A stretch of DNA of 28,527 nucleotides from the IMG/VR virus record IMGVR_UViG_3300040801_002812, positions 1 through 28,527 of that record. The stretch is one strand, 5' to 3'. Source of the stretch: a virus. The position numbers and the translations under genes were made by a program. Of this stretch, positions 8,519-17,165 are shown piece after piece. Under the pieces are notes generated by a model. It had not been told where the DNA came from, did no database searches, and saw only the letters and a program-made list of their open reading frames with translations. The stretch's first letter is position 1. Each line of letters starts with the position of its first letter.

Positions 8519-9241
8519 CTACCCAAGCGTATCGATAATCACGTTGTCAATCTGTAGGTGATGATTGACATCCGATATATCGGTTTGCCTTTCAAGTAGC
8601 CACTTTACAGCATCCAGGTTGGTTACCAACCCTTCCGCTTTTGAACTTTGTTTGTATCGAAGCTGAAGCGCTTCAATATCCAATGGATTTGACAAATGAT
8701 TTCGAACAATATCTGAATCCGCTGATCTGATTTCAATCTCTGTATCTTTCTTCTTTGAGCGAACCACTTCATAAGGAATCAACATATCATCGATGTCATG
8801 GCAAAATACTGACACCAGTCCTGTACGGATTCCGTAACTTTTTACAAATACACCCATTCCCAAATCGTAAATGATTCGGAAACCATTGTTGTAGATTTGC
8901 ATATCGATTGCGGATGCATTCAAAACTGGAGTTTGATCTGCATTGTCGAATACCATCAACTTTCTTTTTTCTACACCATCTTCCACACCAACAAGAAGTG
9001 TGATAATCAACTGCTTTGTCGGATCGACGCCCTCAAGCGAAACTGTCGGTTTCTTGATATTTGGAAAGTTTCCGACGTTTGTGCTGAACCAATCAGCAAG
9101 GGCAACGATTTCAATCATTGAAGCAGTTTGATCATTTTCTGGCGCTTCTTCTGTCTCCACTGGAATGTCCAGATCGTTTTCTGAGAAAACAGCTTCCGGT
9201 GGTGTTCCTTCTTTAACCATCTGTGCTAAATTTTCTGACAT
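8519..9241 (-). CDS. Hypothetical protein, probably well expressed
   Basis: 240 residues, not recognised. The first ~40 residues are acidic and Glu/Asp/Pro-rich (LDIPVETEEAPENDQTA), probably disordered; the middle is beta-rich with clear alternating strands (LIITLLVGVEDGVEKRKLMVF, GFRIIYDLGMGVFVKSYGI); the C-terminus is helical and polar. There is no signal peptide or membrane segment. Like the DUF932-like gene and the ubiquitin-like gene, it has a raised GC content (27 of 60 bases at 9001-9060), a strong ribosome site (AAAGGAGAA, about 9 bases before ATG) and a large hairpin behind it. That combination suggests an abundant protein. The function is unknown. Confidence 0.85.
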   Translation of the reverse strand: MSENLAQMVKEGTPPEAVFSENDLDIPVETEEAPENDQTASMIEIVALADWFSTNVGNFPNIKKPTVSLEGVDPTKQLIITLLVGVEDGVEKRKLMVFDNADQTPVLNASAIDMQIYNNGFRIIYDLGMGVFVKSYGIRTGLVSVFCHDIDDMLIPYEVVRSKKKDTEIEIRSADSDIVRNHLSNPLDIEALQLRYKQSSKAEGLVTNLDAVKWLLERQTDISDVNHHLQIDNVIIDTLG

Positions 9242-9262
9242 GTTTAAAAGTTCTCCTTTAAA

Positions 9263-9619
9263 TTATTTTTTCCACTTCACTAAATCTTCTTCTGAATTTT
9301 CTCTCCATCTTTCCGGGTCAATATCAGTAAATGTTTCTAACGCCGCTCCCGCTAATGTGAAGATTTTAATTAGTTCTTCGTACGCCTTTTCTGGCGCGGA
9401 TCCCTCTTGCATTTCCTTGCAATTTTTTAGCCATTCTGAATAAGTGAATTCGGGTTGCCAAGGGCCACAATATGCCTTTTTACTTTTTTCGATATACGTT
9501 TCAATGAATAATAAGAAGCTTGCTAAATTCAGAGAATTTAATTCTTCGTATTCTCCAAAACAGCATGTTTGATATTCTCTCTCTTTTTGATATAACTTAA
9601 ATAATGTTTCTAGTTTCAT
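9263..9619 (-). CDS. Small helical hypothetical protein
   Basis: 118 residues, predominantly helical. The arrangement of an early acidic helix (FGEYEELNSLNLASFLLFIETYIEKSKKAY, about 21-50) and a later one (APEKAYEELIKIFTLAGAALETF, about 74-96) is reminiscent of all-alpha NTP pyrophosphatases (MazG-like), where acidic residues of two such helices bind magnesium, but the exact EExxE and ExxD motifs are not present, so no enzyme is claimed. The central YCGPWQPEFTYSEWLKNC is Trp/Cys-containing and distinctive. Start ATG has AGGAG five bases upstream; it begins eight bases after folE2, suggesting joint expression and possibly nucleotide metabolism. Confidence 0.75.
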   Translation of the reverse strand: MKLETLFKLYQKEREYQTCCFGEYEELNSLNLASFLLFIETYIEKSKKAYCGPWQPEFTYSEWLKNCKEMQEGSAPEKAYEELIKIFTLAGAALETFTDIDPERWRENSEEDLVKWKK

Positions 9620-9627
9620 ATCATCTC

Positions 9628-10485
9628 CTAAAGATAACGATTTCCATTGAAACCGTTTGGGATTCCCTTCCAGTTTACAGCGATTGCTTCTGATGTGTGA
9701 ATTGATTCTTCATGAGAACATTTTACAATCCAATCATTGATGCCTGGAATATTATCAAGAACATCTGAAATCTTCCGAATTGCATCTTCAACAAACATTG
9801 GATTTTCTGCTGCTCGTCTTGCAATCTCTTGTTCATCAACTCTTTTAATTACTGGATATGGGAGTGTAACTAATCTTTCTTCCACAGCTTCGATAATATC
9901 TTCTAACCATATGTAATGGGTTTCGCTGCCACATTCAATTAATATGTCAGCGAATGATCTTTGGTTGTGCGGATAACCTGCTTTTGAATTTTCATTTAAG
10001 TGTGAGCACAACTCTGCTGAACACGGACAATATGAAGCATATTGAATTTGAACGCCTTGATAGAATTTAAATTCTGAATCCCCAACTAATTGTCCTTCAA
10101 ATCTACATTTATAATACAACGGAAACTCATTATCTGATAGTATTGAAGATTTTAATAATGGCATTCGAAATTCAAACTTCATGAAACTTTTTGAACACTC
10201 CAAATTTCTTTTTAAGTCCTCTAAAATGTGTTTGATCAACCTTTGTTTCAGCGGTAAAGCTAAATATGGTTTTAATGTAAGAAGGAGTCTTGACATTGAG
10301 ATGCCTTTTGTATCAGCATCTAAATTTGTTCTCATTGAAACATTTGCATTGAGATGGTGAAATCCTCCACGTTTCATTTCAAGAGAAAAAGGCACCTCAA
10401 CATTTTCGACTCCAACTTGCATGATTGGTTTTGTTATTTCTGGTGTTGTACATTGAATATCAGGTAAACACTCTTTATCTATCAT
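9628..10485 (-). CDS. folE2: GTP cyclohydrolase I type IB (FolE2)
   Basis: 285 residues, near the usual FolE2 length. It converts GTP to 7,8-dihydroneopterin triphosphate, the entry to folate and to 7-deazaguanine (preQ0/queuosine) pathways. Family signatures are clear: RGGFHHLNANVSM (about 39-51), KGISMSRL (60-67), SYCPCSAELC (151-160, with the Cys expected to bind the metal), PHNQRSFADI (172-181), PVIKRVDEQEIARRAAENPMF (211-231) and HEESIHTSEA (258-267). Start ATG follows GGAGG at 7-9 bases. It lies between a small gene coupled to rpoB and a small helical gene. No other pathway enzyme (QueD, QueE, QueC, DpdA) is visible here, so the end product (modified DNA base, tRNA base or folate) is open. 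Confidence 0.95.
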   Translation of the reverse strand: MIDKECLPDIQCTTPEITKPIMQVGVENVEVPFSLEMKRGGFHHLNANVSMRTNLDADTKGISMSRLLLTLKPYLALPLKQRLIKHILEDLKRNLECSKSFMKFEFRMPLLKSSILSDNEFPLYYKCRFEGQLVGDSEFKFYQGVQIQYASYCPCSAELCSHLNENSKAGYPHNQRSFADILIECGSETHYIWLEDIIEAVEERLVTLPYPVIKRVDEQEIARRAAENPMFVEDAIRKISDVLDNIPGINDWIVKCSHEESIHTSEAIAVNWKGIPNGFNGNRYL

Positions 10486-10499
10486 TAATACTTCCTCCG

Positions 10500-10817
10500 T
10501 TATACATCGAGATTTTCTGGATCAAACATTAAATCTGTCTTATCTTCAGATTTTTTTATTGTTGGCGGGGCTTTTAATTTTTCCATAATTTTTTGAAATA
10601 GTAAATCTTCATCTAATTGTATTTCAGCGATTCTTCGATAAGGTTCTTTTGGTCTTTCAACCTCCCCATTTATTTTAACCCTCATATCTCTTTGAATTAT
10701 ATATTCTGATCTATATGGATTTGGCTTTATTTTGTTAGTTGTTGTGCTTGAGACACTATATTTATAAGGTTCCCAAAAGTAATTATGATGAAATGATTCA
10801 TCACCCATTTTATTCAA
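10500..10817 (-). CDS. Small hypothetical protein coupled to rpoB
   Basis: 105 residues, not recognised. The N-terminal third is rich in aromatic residues and polar Ser/Thr (HHNYFWEPYKYSVSSTTTNK), the middle is basic (YRSEYIIQRDMRVKINGEVERPKEPYRR), and the C-terminus is a charged helix followed by an acidic tail. The first ATG (10817) overlaps the last eight bases of rpoB and has AGGGA five bases upstream; a second ATG at 10808 is too far from that site. Overlap with rpoB makes it a candidate polymerase-associated protein, but nothing in the sequence shows this directly. It does not resemble alpha, omega or a sigma factor. Confidence 0.75.
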   Translation of the reverse strand: MNKMGDESFHHNYFWEPYKYSVSSTTTNKIKPNPYRSEYIIQRDMRVKINGEVERPKEPYRRIAEIQLDEDLLFQKIMEKLKAPPTIKKSEDKTDLMFDPENLDV

Positions 10818-13812
10818 TCCCTATTACAGTAAGATATGAATTTAAAAGTTTAACTGACTCTGGAATTGTATCGATTTCTTTTTTATCATCTGTATAATTT
10901 GGATCAATGTGATTTCTAATGTATTGATTTTTTAGATCGATACAATCTGATTTTGTTGTAAGAAATTCAAATAAATTTATTGGAGCATCATGACCAATAA
11001 TACATGCTGTTTCCATCTCGCCGCATCTTTGGCCACCCTTATTTTTTCGACCGCCTAATGGCTGAAGAGTTCTTTTTGCGTATGTACCAATTCCACGTGC
11101 TGCAATTTTTTCTTCTGCAATATGAACCATTCGCAAAAAGTAAATATACCCTGCTGCAACTTTATTATGTAAATGACTTTTTGATAGAGGGTCGAAAATT
11201 TTATATTTAAAATCTGTATTTGTATATTTTAAAGCATTCTTCACATCATCTAATTTACATGATTCAAACGGAGGTTGTAATATTGATAGTTCATCAATGA
11301 ATCTTTTATCGATTGTTTCTGGCATCTGTGCAGCAAATTGTTCAGAATACCATCCTCCATTTGTATTATCAACGATTTCAATGTATTTCATCAAATAATT
11401 TTTGATGTCGCCTTGATCTGTTTCATCTTTAAGCATATTATACATATTTTGTTTAAGGTCATTCAATGACATTGCCATATGTAACTCAAACATTTGACCG
11501 ATATTCATTCTGGAAATGATGCCCAATGGATTAATACAAATATCCATATGACGACCATCTTCCAATTGTGGCATTTTTTCATGTGGAACGATTCTTGAAA
11601 TAACACCTTTATTTCCGTGTCGGTTTGCTAATTTATCTCCAACCTTTACACGTCTAAAATGAACACCAACCAAATTAATATGGATTCCATTGATCTTTTC
11701 TTTTTTGTTTTTATATTTACCAACAAATGAATAAACATCCACCCCATTTTCACGAATGAATGTTTTAGCAATATCTTTTGGTAATTTATCTTTGAGGATT
11801 TTTCTTGTTGCTGATTCTTCCTCTTGTTGAACTTGAATTTTCTTTTCAACCCATTCTGCAAATTCAGGAATTTCATCATTCCATTCATTTGCATAAATAC
11901 TGCTTTCTGAAATGATGAAATTTCTTTCAGACTCTAATGTGATTGGTTCACTGAATACTGAATATGGATCCTCAGTATTCATTGTTTTTATAATTGCGTA
12001 TGGGTCTCCAGCATTTATATTTTCAAGTTCTTCCGGTAATGGTTTATATTCATCTTTATTTAATGATAACAATACTTTGTGTGGAGGCAACGTAAATGAC
12101 AAGTCTTTAAAATGGACTGATGTTAAAACATCTTCGTTTACAAGTCGATCAGAGACAACAATTCCATCTTCATAATTATTGCCATAATACACCATAACAC
12201 CTGTCAGAAGATTCTGACCGAATTTAATATTTCCATTTTGGCAGAAGTTGCTTTCAGCAAGAATTTCTCCTGCTTTAAATTTGTCGCCTGGTTTAACATA
12301 TATATTCATAAAGTCCATGTGTTCAACATAGATCTTTCTGTAACCAATATCAAATATATCAACTTCATTATCTTCATATACAACAATCATAAATTTTTTA
12401 TCAATATGAAGGACTTCTCCTTTTTTCTTTGCACGTTTAATAAATTGTGTTTGATCTGTATATAAATGCTCACACCCTGATTTCATCATTGGCATTTGAA
12501 AGTTTTTCAGTAAAATAGCTTGTCGCATCTGTGAAGATGCCATTTGTAATCTTGTTTGGTCGTCATGCTCAAGAAACGGAACCATTGAAACTGGAATTGA
12601 AATTGGTTGTTTATCCAAAAACTCATCTGAAAATTTCCAAGATTCGTCTAACTTTACATTTGGTATAAGGTTTTGTAAAACGCCACAATTGTCCCTATCT
12701 GGTGTGTCAACGGGGCAAATTCTTCCAAACATGCTAGGGCAAATATCTCTAAGATGTTTGGGGATATTTTCTCTTTTGAACCCACCTGGACCCAAAAGGC
12801 TAATTCTTGATAACTTTGTTAATTCCTCAATTGGATTAATTGAGAAATCGAACTGAACAATATCTGAAACATTACATTCACTTAATACTTGTGTTGAGTT
12901 GATATTGAATTTGGGTTGTCTTGCTGTTCGGTTCGAATAACATAAATCAAATATGATCTTTGATAATTTTGCAAAAATCATATATTCAAAACAACGAACT
13001 CTTTTGTTTGTAAATAATGTATCATCTACATGACCAATTTGTAATGCATATAATATTTCTTCTATAATTGAACCTGTATGAAGAAATCTTGTTGTAATTG
13101 GATCAATTTTTGGAATTAAATCAAGGGCATACATAACATCCTCACCCTTTGATTTTGCATTATATTTTGAATATTGTCTTCCCACTTCTACGATAAAATC
13201 ATCTTGTGTGTAACCTTTTGATTCCTCATAGAATAATTTTAAATCTTGTAATAGCAATTCCATTAGATTTTCTTGATCAAGAATTTTAAATGTTGGTAAT
13301 GCAAATCTTTTTACCAGCTCATCCATTCCGTAATAAGCAAGCATTAATAATGAAAGAGCAATTTTCTTGCCAAGGAAGCTAACACTAATATGTGGCATTT
13401 CTTTTTCTTTTGTCACCATCAATGTTGCTACGTTGGTTCTTAATTTAATTGTTTCACCTCTTGTTACTAAAGGAATATCAAACAATTGAAACAATGGAAT
13501 TTTCTTTCTTCCGTTAATCATAATATAATTGTTTTCCACCAATTTCGGAATAAAGAAACTTAAATCAATATTTGAAGTTCCTTTTTGAAGTCTTATCACA
13601 AGACTTTTCTTTATTGTTTTTGATAATTCTCCTGATGAAAATCTTGAATCTCTTAAATCTAATTCTGTTATATTAAATCCTATTTCTTGGACTGGTTCGA
13701 TAATTTGTCTAACCAAAGGTAAAATATTTTCATATTCTATTTGTCTTAAAGCGAAAATATTCGCTTTGTTATCTTGAATTGAAAAGTTCGGATTAATTAT
13801 ATTTATGGTCAT
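10810..13812 (-). CDS. rpoB: Phage-encoded RNA polymerase beta subunit
   Basis: 1000 residues, shorter than bacterial beta (about 1200-1340) but intact as one chain. Conserved parts are easy to read: GPGGFKRENIPKHLRDICPS then FGRICPVDTPDRDNCGVLQN (about 340-380, the region flanking the active centre in bacterial beta), NYEDGIVVSD, KVGDKLANRHGNKGVIS with the two catalytic-centre lysines, LGIISRMNIGQMFE, and GGRKNKGGQRCGEMET near the C-terminus that contacts beta'. With beta' it forms the catalytic core that transcribes phage genes. Its ATG overlaps the rpoC stop (ATGA) and has AAAGGGGG about nine bases upstream. No alpha, omega or sigma gene is recognisable in the window. The bacterial-like unsplit form differs from phiKZ-type phage polymerases, whose beta and beta' are divided. 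Confidence 0.97.
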   Translation of the reverse strand: MTINIINPNFSIQDNKANIFALRQIEYENILPLVRQIIEPVQEIGFNITELDLRDSRFSSGELSKTIKKSLVIRLQKGTSNIDLSFFIPKLVENNYIMINGRKKIPLFQLFDIPLVTRGETIKLRTNVATLMVTKEKEMPHISVSFLGKKIALSLLMLAYYGMDELVKRFALPTFKILDQENLMELLLQDLKLFYEESKGYTQDDFIVEVGRQYSKYNAKSKGEDVMYALDLIPKIDPITTRFLHTGSIIEEILYALQIGHVDDTLFTNKRVRCFEYMIFAKLSKIIFDLCYSNRTARQPKFNINSTQVLSECNVSDIVQFDFSINPIEELTKLSRISLLGPGGFKRENIPKHLRDICPSMFGRICPVDTPDRDNCGVLQNLIPNVKLDESWKFSDEFLDKQPISIPVSMVPFLEHDDQTRLQMASSQMRQAILLKNFQMPMMKSGCEHLYTDQTQFIKRAKKKGEVLHIDKKFMIVVYEDNEVDIFDIGYRKIYVEHMDFMNIYVKPGDKFKAGEILAESNFCQNGNIKFGQNLLTGVMVYYGNNYEDGIVVSDRLVNEDVLTSVHFKDLSFTLPPHKVLLSLNKDEYKPLPEELENINAGDPYAIIKTMNTEDPYSVFSEPITLESERNFIISESSIYANEWNDEIPEFAEWVEKKIQVQQEEESATRKILKDKLPKDIAKTFIRENGVDVYSFVGKYKNKKEKINGIHINLVGVHFRRVKVGDKLANRHGNKGVISRIVPHEKMPQLEDGRHMDICINPLGIISRMNIGQMFELHMAMSLNDLKQNMYNMLKDETDQGDIKNYLMKYIEIVDNTNGGWYSEQFAAQMPETIDKRFIDELSILQPPFESCKLDDVKNALKYTNTDFKYKIFDPLSKSHLHNKVAAGYIYFLRMVHIAEEKIAARGIGTYAKRTLQPLGGRKNKGGQRCGEMETACIIGHDAPINLFEFLTTKSDCIDLKNQYIRNHIDPNYTDDKKEIDTIPESVKLLNSYLTVIGIE

Positions 13813-16478
13813 TCAATTTTTTCCCCCTTTAGGATTTTATCCATTATTCCTGAGTATCTACCTTCATTCATGATCCCTTGTAAAATACTTCGTTTTGGGT
13901 TTGAAAATGCCATTGCCAAAATCCAACTTTCCTGATTTGGAACTGATTGGATACTAAAATATTTAGGAGCAAGCTGGTCACGATTCGGCATCAATCTCCA
14001 TTTCTTTCCATTGCTCGTCCACATTAATTGTGCAACAACACATTCAAAATGTACATGATATATATCTTTATCATATACATCAAACAATTCATCGGTAATA
14101 TTGATGTATGTTTTCCCTTTAAACTTGTGGAGTAATTGTGATACTGATGCGAGATCTCCAATGATATCTTTTTGTTTCATATCCTCATGATCTGATTCTT
14201 GACCTTTTATAATAGCTGAACCTGATGTGTGGAATGTTCTTAAAACAAGCTGTGTACCTCTCTCGCCGAGAGTTTGTGCTGCAATAATACCAACAAATCT
14301 TGTATTTAATTTTTTAAATAATTCTCCATAACATTTTGTACATATTTTTGGAGATTTACAAAGAATTGGACTTCTTACATAAACAACTTTACCGATTAAT
14401 TCTTTATAATTATTTGGGGTGATCAATTGTAATGCGCCTTCATTATCATACCATCTATTGACCAACATTCTTGCTTTCTTGTCATTTTTGACATTTACTT
14501 GTAATAGCTCAGTTGTCCCACAGTCCTCAAGGTTTTCATCTATTTGTAAATTGGCACATGTGAATATTAATTTTCTTGAAAGATAACCTGATGTTCCTGT
14601 GTTCAATGCAACATCAAGCAGACCTTTTCTACATCCGTATGTTGAATAGAAAAATTCTTCTTGTGTTAATCCTTCGACCAAACCATGTTGAATTGGTAAC
14701 GGTAAAATTTCTCCATCGAAGTTTGCAATGAAACCTCTCGTTAGAATCATCTGTTTTGCTTGATCCCAACTTCCTCTTGCTCCTGATTCGATCATATATG
14801 AATAAGGGAATTTCTCTCTTAGGATATCTGTTAAGTCTGGGTTGTTTACAGCAGCTAATTGATTTCTTATATCATCATCTTGATATAATGAATCTCTTAA
14901 TTCTGCTGCACCTTCAAACCCAAAGTCATCAAGTGAAAGAGTTGAACCAACAAGAGTTGCATATTTAAAACCAACTCTTTTAATGTTATCCAATACTTTA
15001 ATTGTAACGACATCTGGATATGTATCTTTAACTTCATTTAATATTTTCATCAACACTTTTTTATCGACTGTTTCTTTTACTTCTGGATAATCATCTGGCA
15101 GACATTCATTGAAAATTTTCAAACCTTCTTCTTTATCCCAATATTTTTCTGATGTAATAAAATAAATGCCAAGAACAATATCTTGACTTGGAGTTGTTGT
15201 TAAATCCTCATTTGCAGGACTATGAAGGTTTTTAGTGATAAACATCTTATCTCTAATTTCCTGTTTTGCTTCATCTGTAACAGGAACATATACAGCCATC
15301 TGATCCCCATCAAAATCTGCATTGAATGGTGGGCATACCAATGGGTGAATTTTAATGACTTTATCCAATGTCATTTTAATGTTAAAACCAAGCATTCCGA
15401 GTTTATGGAGAGATGGTTGTCTGTTTAATATACATACTTCATTTTTAATTATTTCCTCACATACCTTATATAACGCGGGTGAATCAAGCTCAATACAACG
15501 ATCAACAAAGTCCATTGCTTTATTCAACAGCTTGAATTTGCCCAACTCAATAATTCTTTTTGCGATTGGTAATTTATAAATTTCTAGAATCATAACATAT
15601 GGCAAAATACATTCATCAAGAGATAATGTTGGGTCAGGGGTAATTACAGCCCGACCTGAGAAGTCAATTCGTTTTCCCAAAATGTTTCCACGAATCAATC
15701 CCTCTTTCTTTGCCATTTTTTCTAATATTCGATGATATAATTCATTTACATCTTTTTGAATTTGTTTGAAATATGTATAATAGAGATTTTTATCTCTGGC
15801 TAAATCGATGACCGTTTCCCTCATGATTTCTTTTTTTGTCAATATTTGCACATAATATCTATTGATTTTATCCATCAATTGTTTACCACCCGAAACTGCT
15901 GATGATGGTCTCAAGTCTGGTGGTAATACGATAACATGATCAATCAATAGATTTTCAATGTGATCGTATATTAATTTCCACTTTTCATTTCCTTCATCTG
16001 CAAATATCTTTGAGAAATCATATACTAATTTATAAATTGCATCTGTTTTTTCGTAAACCTCTACTCCTTCAGGAGGGGTTCCGTCTGTTGCCAATACATG
16101 TTCATCACCATCCATATACATAAATGATTTTTCATTTCTCATTAATTGATTGACTGCGTCTTTCATGTTTCGCCCGCCTGTCTCGATAAGCAAATCATAA
16201 AAGATTGGACTTACAACTTTGAATGGTAATTGAATTTTTGCGAATCTTTTTCGCCTTACATCACTGTTGACAATATCAACATTGCATAGCGAACATTTCC
16301 CTCCCGATTTAGAAACACCATAATATGTCCCACATTGACATGTATAATTTTTCAAAGGACCGAATATCTGTTCTGAAAATAATCCTTCGGGATGAAATTT
16401 TCTTTTGCTGAATACTTTTAAGGAAGTTACTTCTTCCAGGTCTTCACAAAACTGTGAATAATTCAATAGTTTGGGCAT
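13809..16478 (-). CDS. rpoC: Phage-encoded RNA polymerase beta' subunit
   Basis: 889 residues, compact versus bacterial beta' (about 1200-1400). The N-terminal zinc ribbon is present with Cys47, Cys49, Cys62 and Cys65, in the CxC-x12-CxxC spacing of bacterial beta'. NILGKRIDFSGRAVI (265-279) and ILNRQPSLHKLGMLGF (350-365) are followed by the absolutely conserved NADFDGD at 386-392, which binds the catalytic magnesium. The bridge helix region SGARGSWDQAKQM (565-577), a second Cys cluster (Cys641, Cys707, Cys713, Cys716) and the trigger loop AAQTLGERGTQLVLRTFHTSG (about 733-753) follow. All catalytic parts are kept, so the enzyme should be active. An AAGGAGG site lies about 12 bases before ATG. 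It is upstream of rpoB in the operon, the reverse of the bacterial order. Confidence 0.97.
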   Translation of the reverse strand: MPKLLNYSQFCEDLEEVTSLKVFSKRKFHPEGLFSEQIFGPLKNYTCQCGTYYGVSKSGGKCSLCNVDIVNSDVRRKRFAKIQLPFKVVSPIFYDLLIETGGRNMKDAVNQLMRNEKSFMYMDGDEHVLATDGTPPEGVEVYEKTDAIYKLVYDFSKIFADEGNEKWKLIYDHIENLLIDHVIVLPPDLRPSSAVSGGKQLMDKINRYYVQILTKKEIMRETVIDLARDKNLYYTYFKQIQKDVNELYHRILEKMAKKEGLIRGNILGKRIDFSGRAVITPDPTLSLDECILPYVMILEIYKLPIAKRIIELGKFKLLNKAMDFVDRCIELDSPALYKVCEEIIKNEVCILNRQPSLHKLGMLGFNIKMTLDKVIKIHPLVCPPFNADFDGDQMAVYVPVTDEAKQEIRDKMFITKNLHSPANEDLTTTPSQDIVLGIYFITSEKYWDKEEGLKIFNECLPDDYPEVKETVDKKVLMKILNEVKDTYPDVVTIKVLDNIKRVGFKYATLVGSTLSLDDFGFEGAAELRDSLYQDDDIRNQLAAVNNPDLTDILREKFPYSYMIESGARGSWDQAKQMILTRGFIANFDGEILPLPIQHGLVEGLTQEEFFYSTYGCRKGLLDVALNTGTSGYLSRKLIFTCANLQIDENLEDCGTTELLQVNVKNDKKARMLVNRWYDNEGALQLITPNNYKELIGKVVYVRSPILCKSPKICTKCYGELFKKLNTRFVGIIAAQTLGERGTQLVLRTFHTSGSAIIKGQESDHEDMKQKDIIGDLASVSQLLHKFKGKTYINITDELFDVYDKDIYHVHFECVVAQLMWTSNGKKWRLMPNRDQLAPKYFSIQSVPNQESWILAMAFSNPKRSILQGIMNEGRYSGIMDKILKGEKIE

Positions 16479-16479
16479 A

Positions 16480-16704
16480 TTATGTTGATTCCTCCTTGAA
16501 TTTTTCTATAATAAATTCGGCTATTTCAACGAAATGATGCTTGATTCTTTTTGAAACCATCAAATCGACTTCGTTGATTATTGAATGAACAATAATTTGT
16601 GCATCTGCTTCTGATACTTCAACATCTCTTTTTCTGAGTTCGTCTAATATAAGACTTCGTAAATAATCTTCAAGTTGGTTAACCTTTGTTTCTTCTGCCA
16701 TCAT
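16480..16704 (-). CDS. Small helical protein between the E2-like gene and rpoC
   Basis: 74 residues (73 if the second Met is used), acidic and helical throughout, with heptad-like spacing in LEDYLRSLILDELRKR and IIVHSIINEVDLMVSKRI. It does not show the omega-subunit or delta patterns. Start choice: the upstream ATG at 16704 overlaps the E2-like stop (ATGA) but is only one base from AGGAGG; the next codon, ATG at 16701, sits four bases away and is more plausible. The gene links the ubiquitin-like cassette to the polymerase operon. It could be an adaptor or polymerase accessory; this is position-based inference. Confidence 0.75.
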   Translation of the reverse strand: MMAEETKVNQLEDYLRSLILDELRKRDVEVSEADAQIIVHSIINEVDLMVSKRIKHHFVEIAEFIIEKFKEEST

Positions 16705-17165
16705 TCCTCCTGATTGAGCTGTATGCTCATAGATTTTAGCGGCTTATAAGTAACATATTGTTTTGTAGGTTGAAAATAACAATCATCTAAGTAATAGATT
16801 TTTAACGTATCAAGAAATAACTCAAAATATCTTTGAGTGAATTTCTTTCCCTTTCTATATTCTGGCAAACAATATAATTTTGTTTTTGGGTCTACATTTG
16901 GATGAATACCCATTATCATAATATTTTTAACTAATTCATTTTCTGTTAAAACAACTAATCCTCCTATTACTAATAGAGGATGTAAAAATGTTATGTCATA
17001 TGCTTTTCTACTTTTAATCATTGTTGTTGGCGTGATTTGCCCTTCGTAAATATGATATTCTTGATAAAAAGGCAAATCATCGCCAATCGGTCTTATAAGA
17101 TTTCTACTTTCTATATAATCTAATTTCTTATTATGCAGCACCCGTTTCTTCAAGTAACTCGACAT
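16701..17165 (-). CDS. Candidate ubiquitin-conjugating (E2-like) protein
   Basis: 154 residues, close to the length of a stand-alone E2 core. HPN at 88-90 is followed eight residues later by Cys99 in HPNVDPKTKLYCL; in classical E2 enzymes the HPN asparagine stabilises the thioester-attack intermediate and the catalytic Cys lies seven residues on. A beta-rich region (about 30-85) precedes and helices (TQRYFELFLDTLKIYYL, about 110-126) follow, as in the UBC fold. It would accept an activated ubiquitin-like protein from an E1 and pass it to a target. The gene overlaps the upstream E1-like gene by 35 bases, yet a good ribosome site (GAGGGGAT) nine bases before the ATG inside that gene supports this start. 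It ends in an ATGA overlap with the next gene. The rest of the sequence is divergent, so the call rests on motif, length and context. Confidence 0.55.
   Translation of the reverse strand: MSSYLKKRVLHNKKLDYIESRNLIRPIGDDLPFYQEYHIYEGQITPTTMIKSRKAYDITFLHPLLVIGGLVVLTENELVKNIMIMGIHPNVDPKTKLYCLPEYRKGKKFTQRYFELFLDTLKIYYLDDCYFQPTKQYVTYKPLKSMSIQLNQEE

Noticed and set aside
9263-9619. MazG-type nucleotide pyrophosphatase
   Set aside because: The two acidic helices recall the fold, but the EExxE and ExxD metal motifs are missing, so it is kept as hypothetical.
16480-16704. Omega subunit of RNA polymerase
   Set aside because: The sequence lacks the omega pattern of conserved basic and aromatic residues; only its position suggested it.
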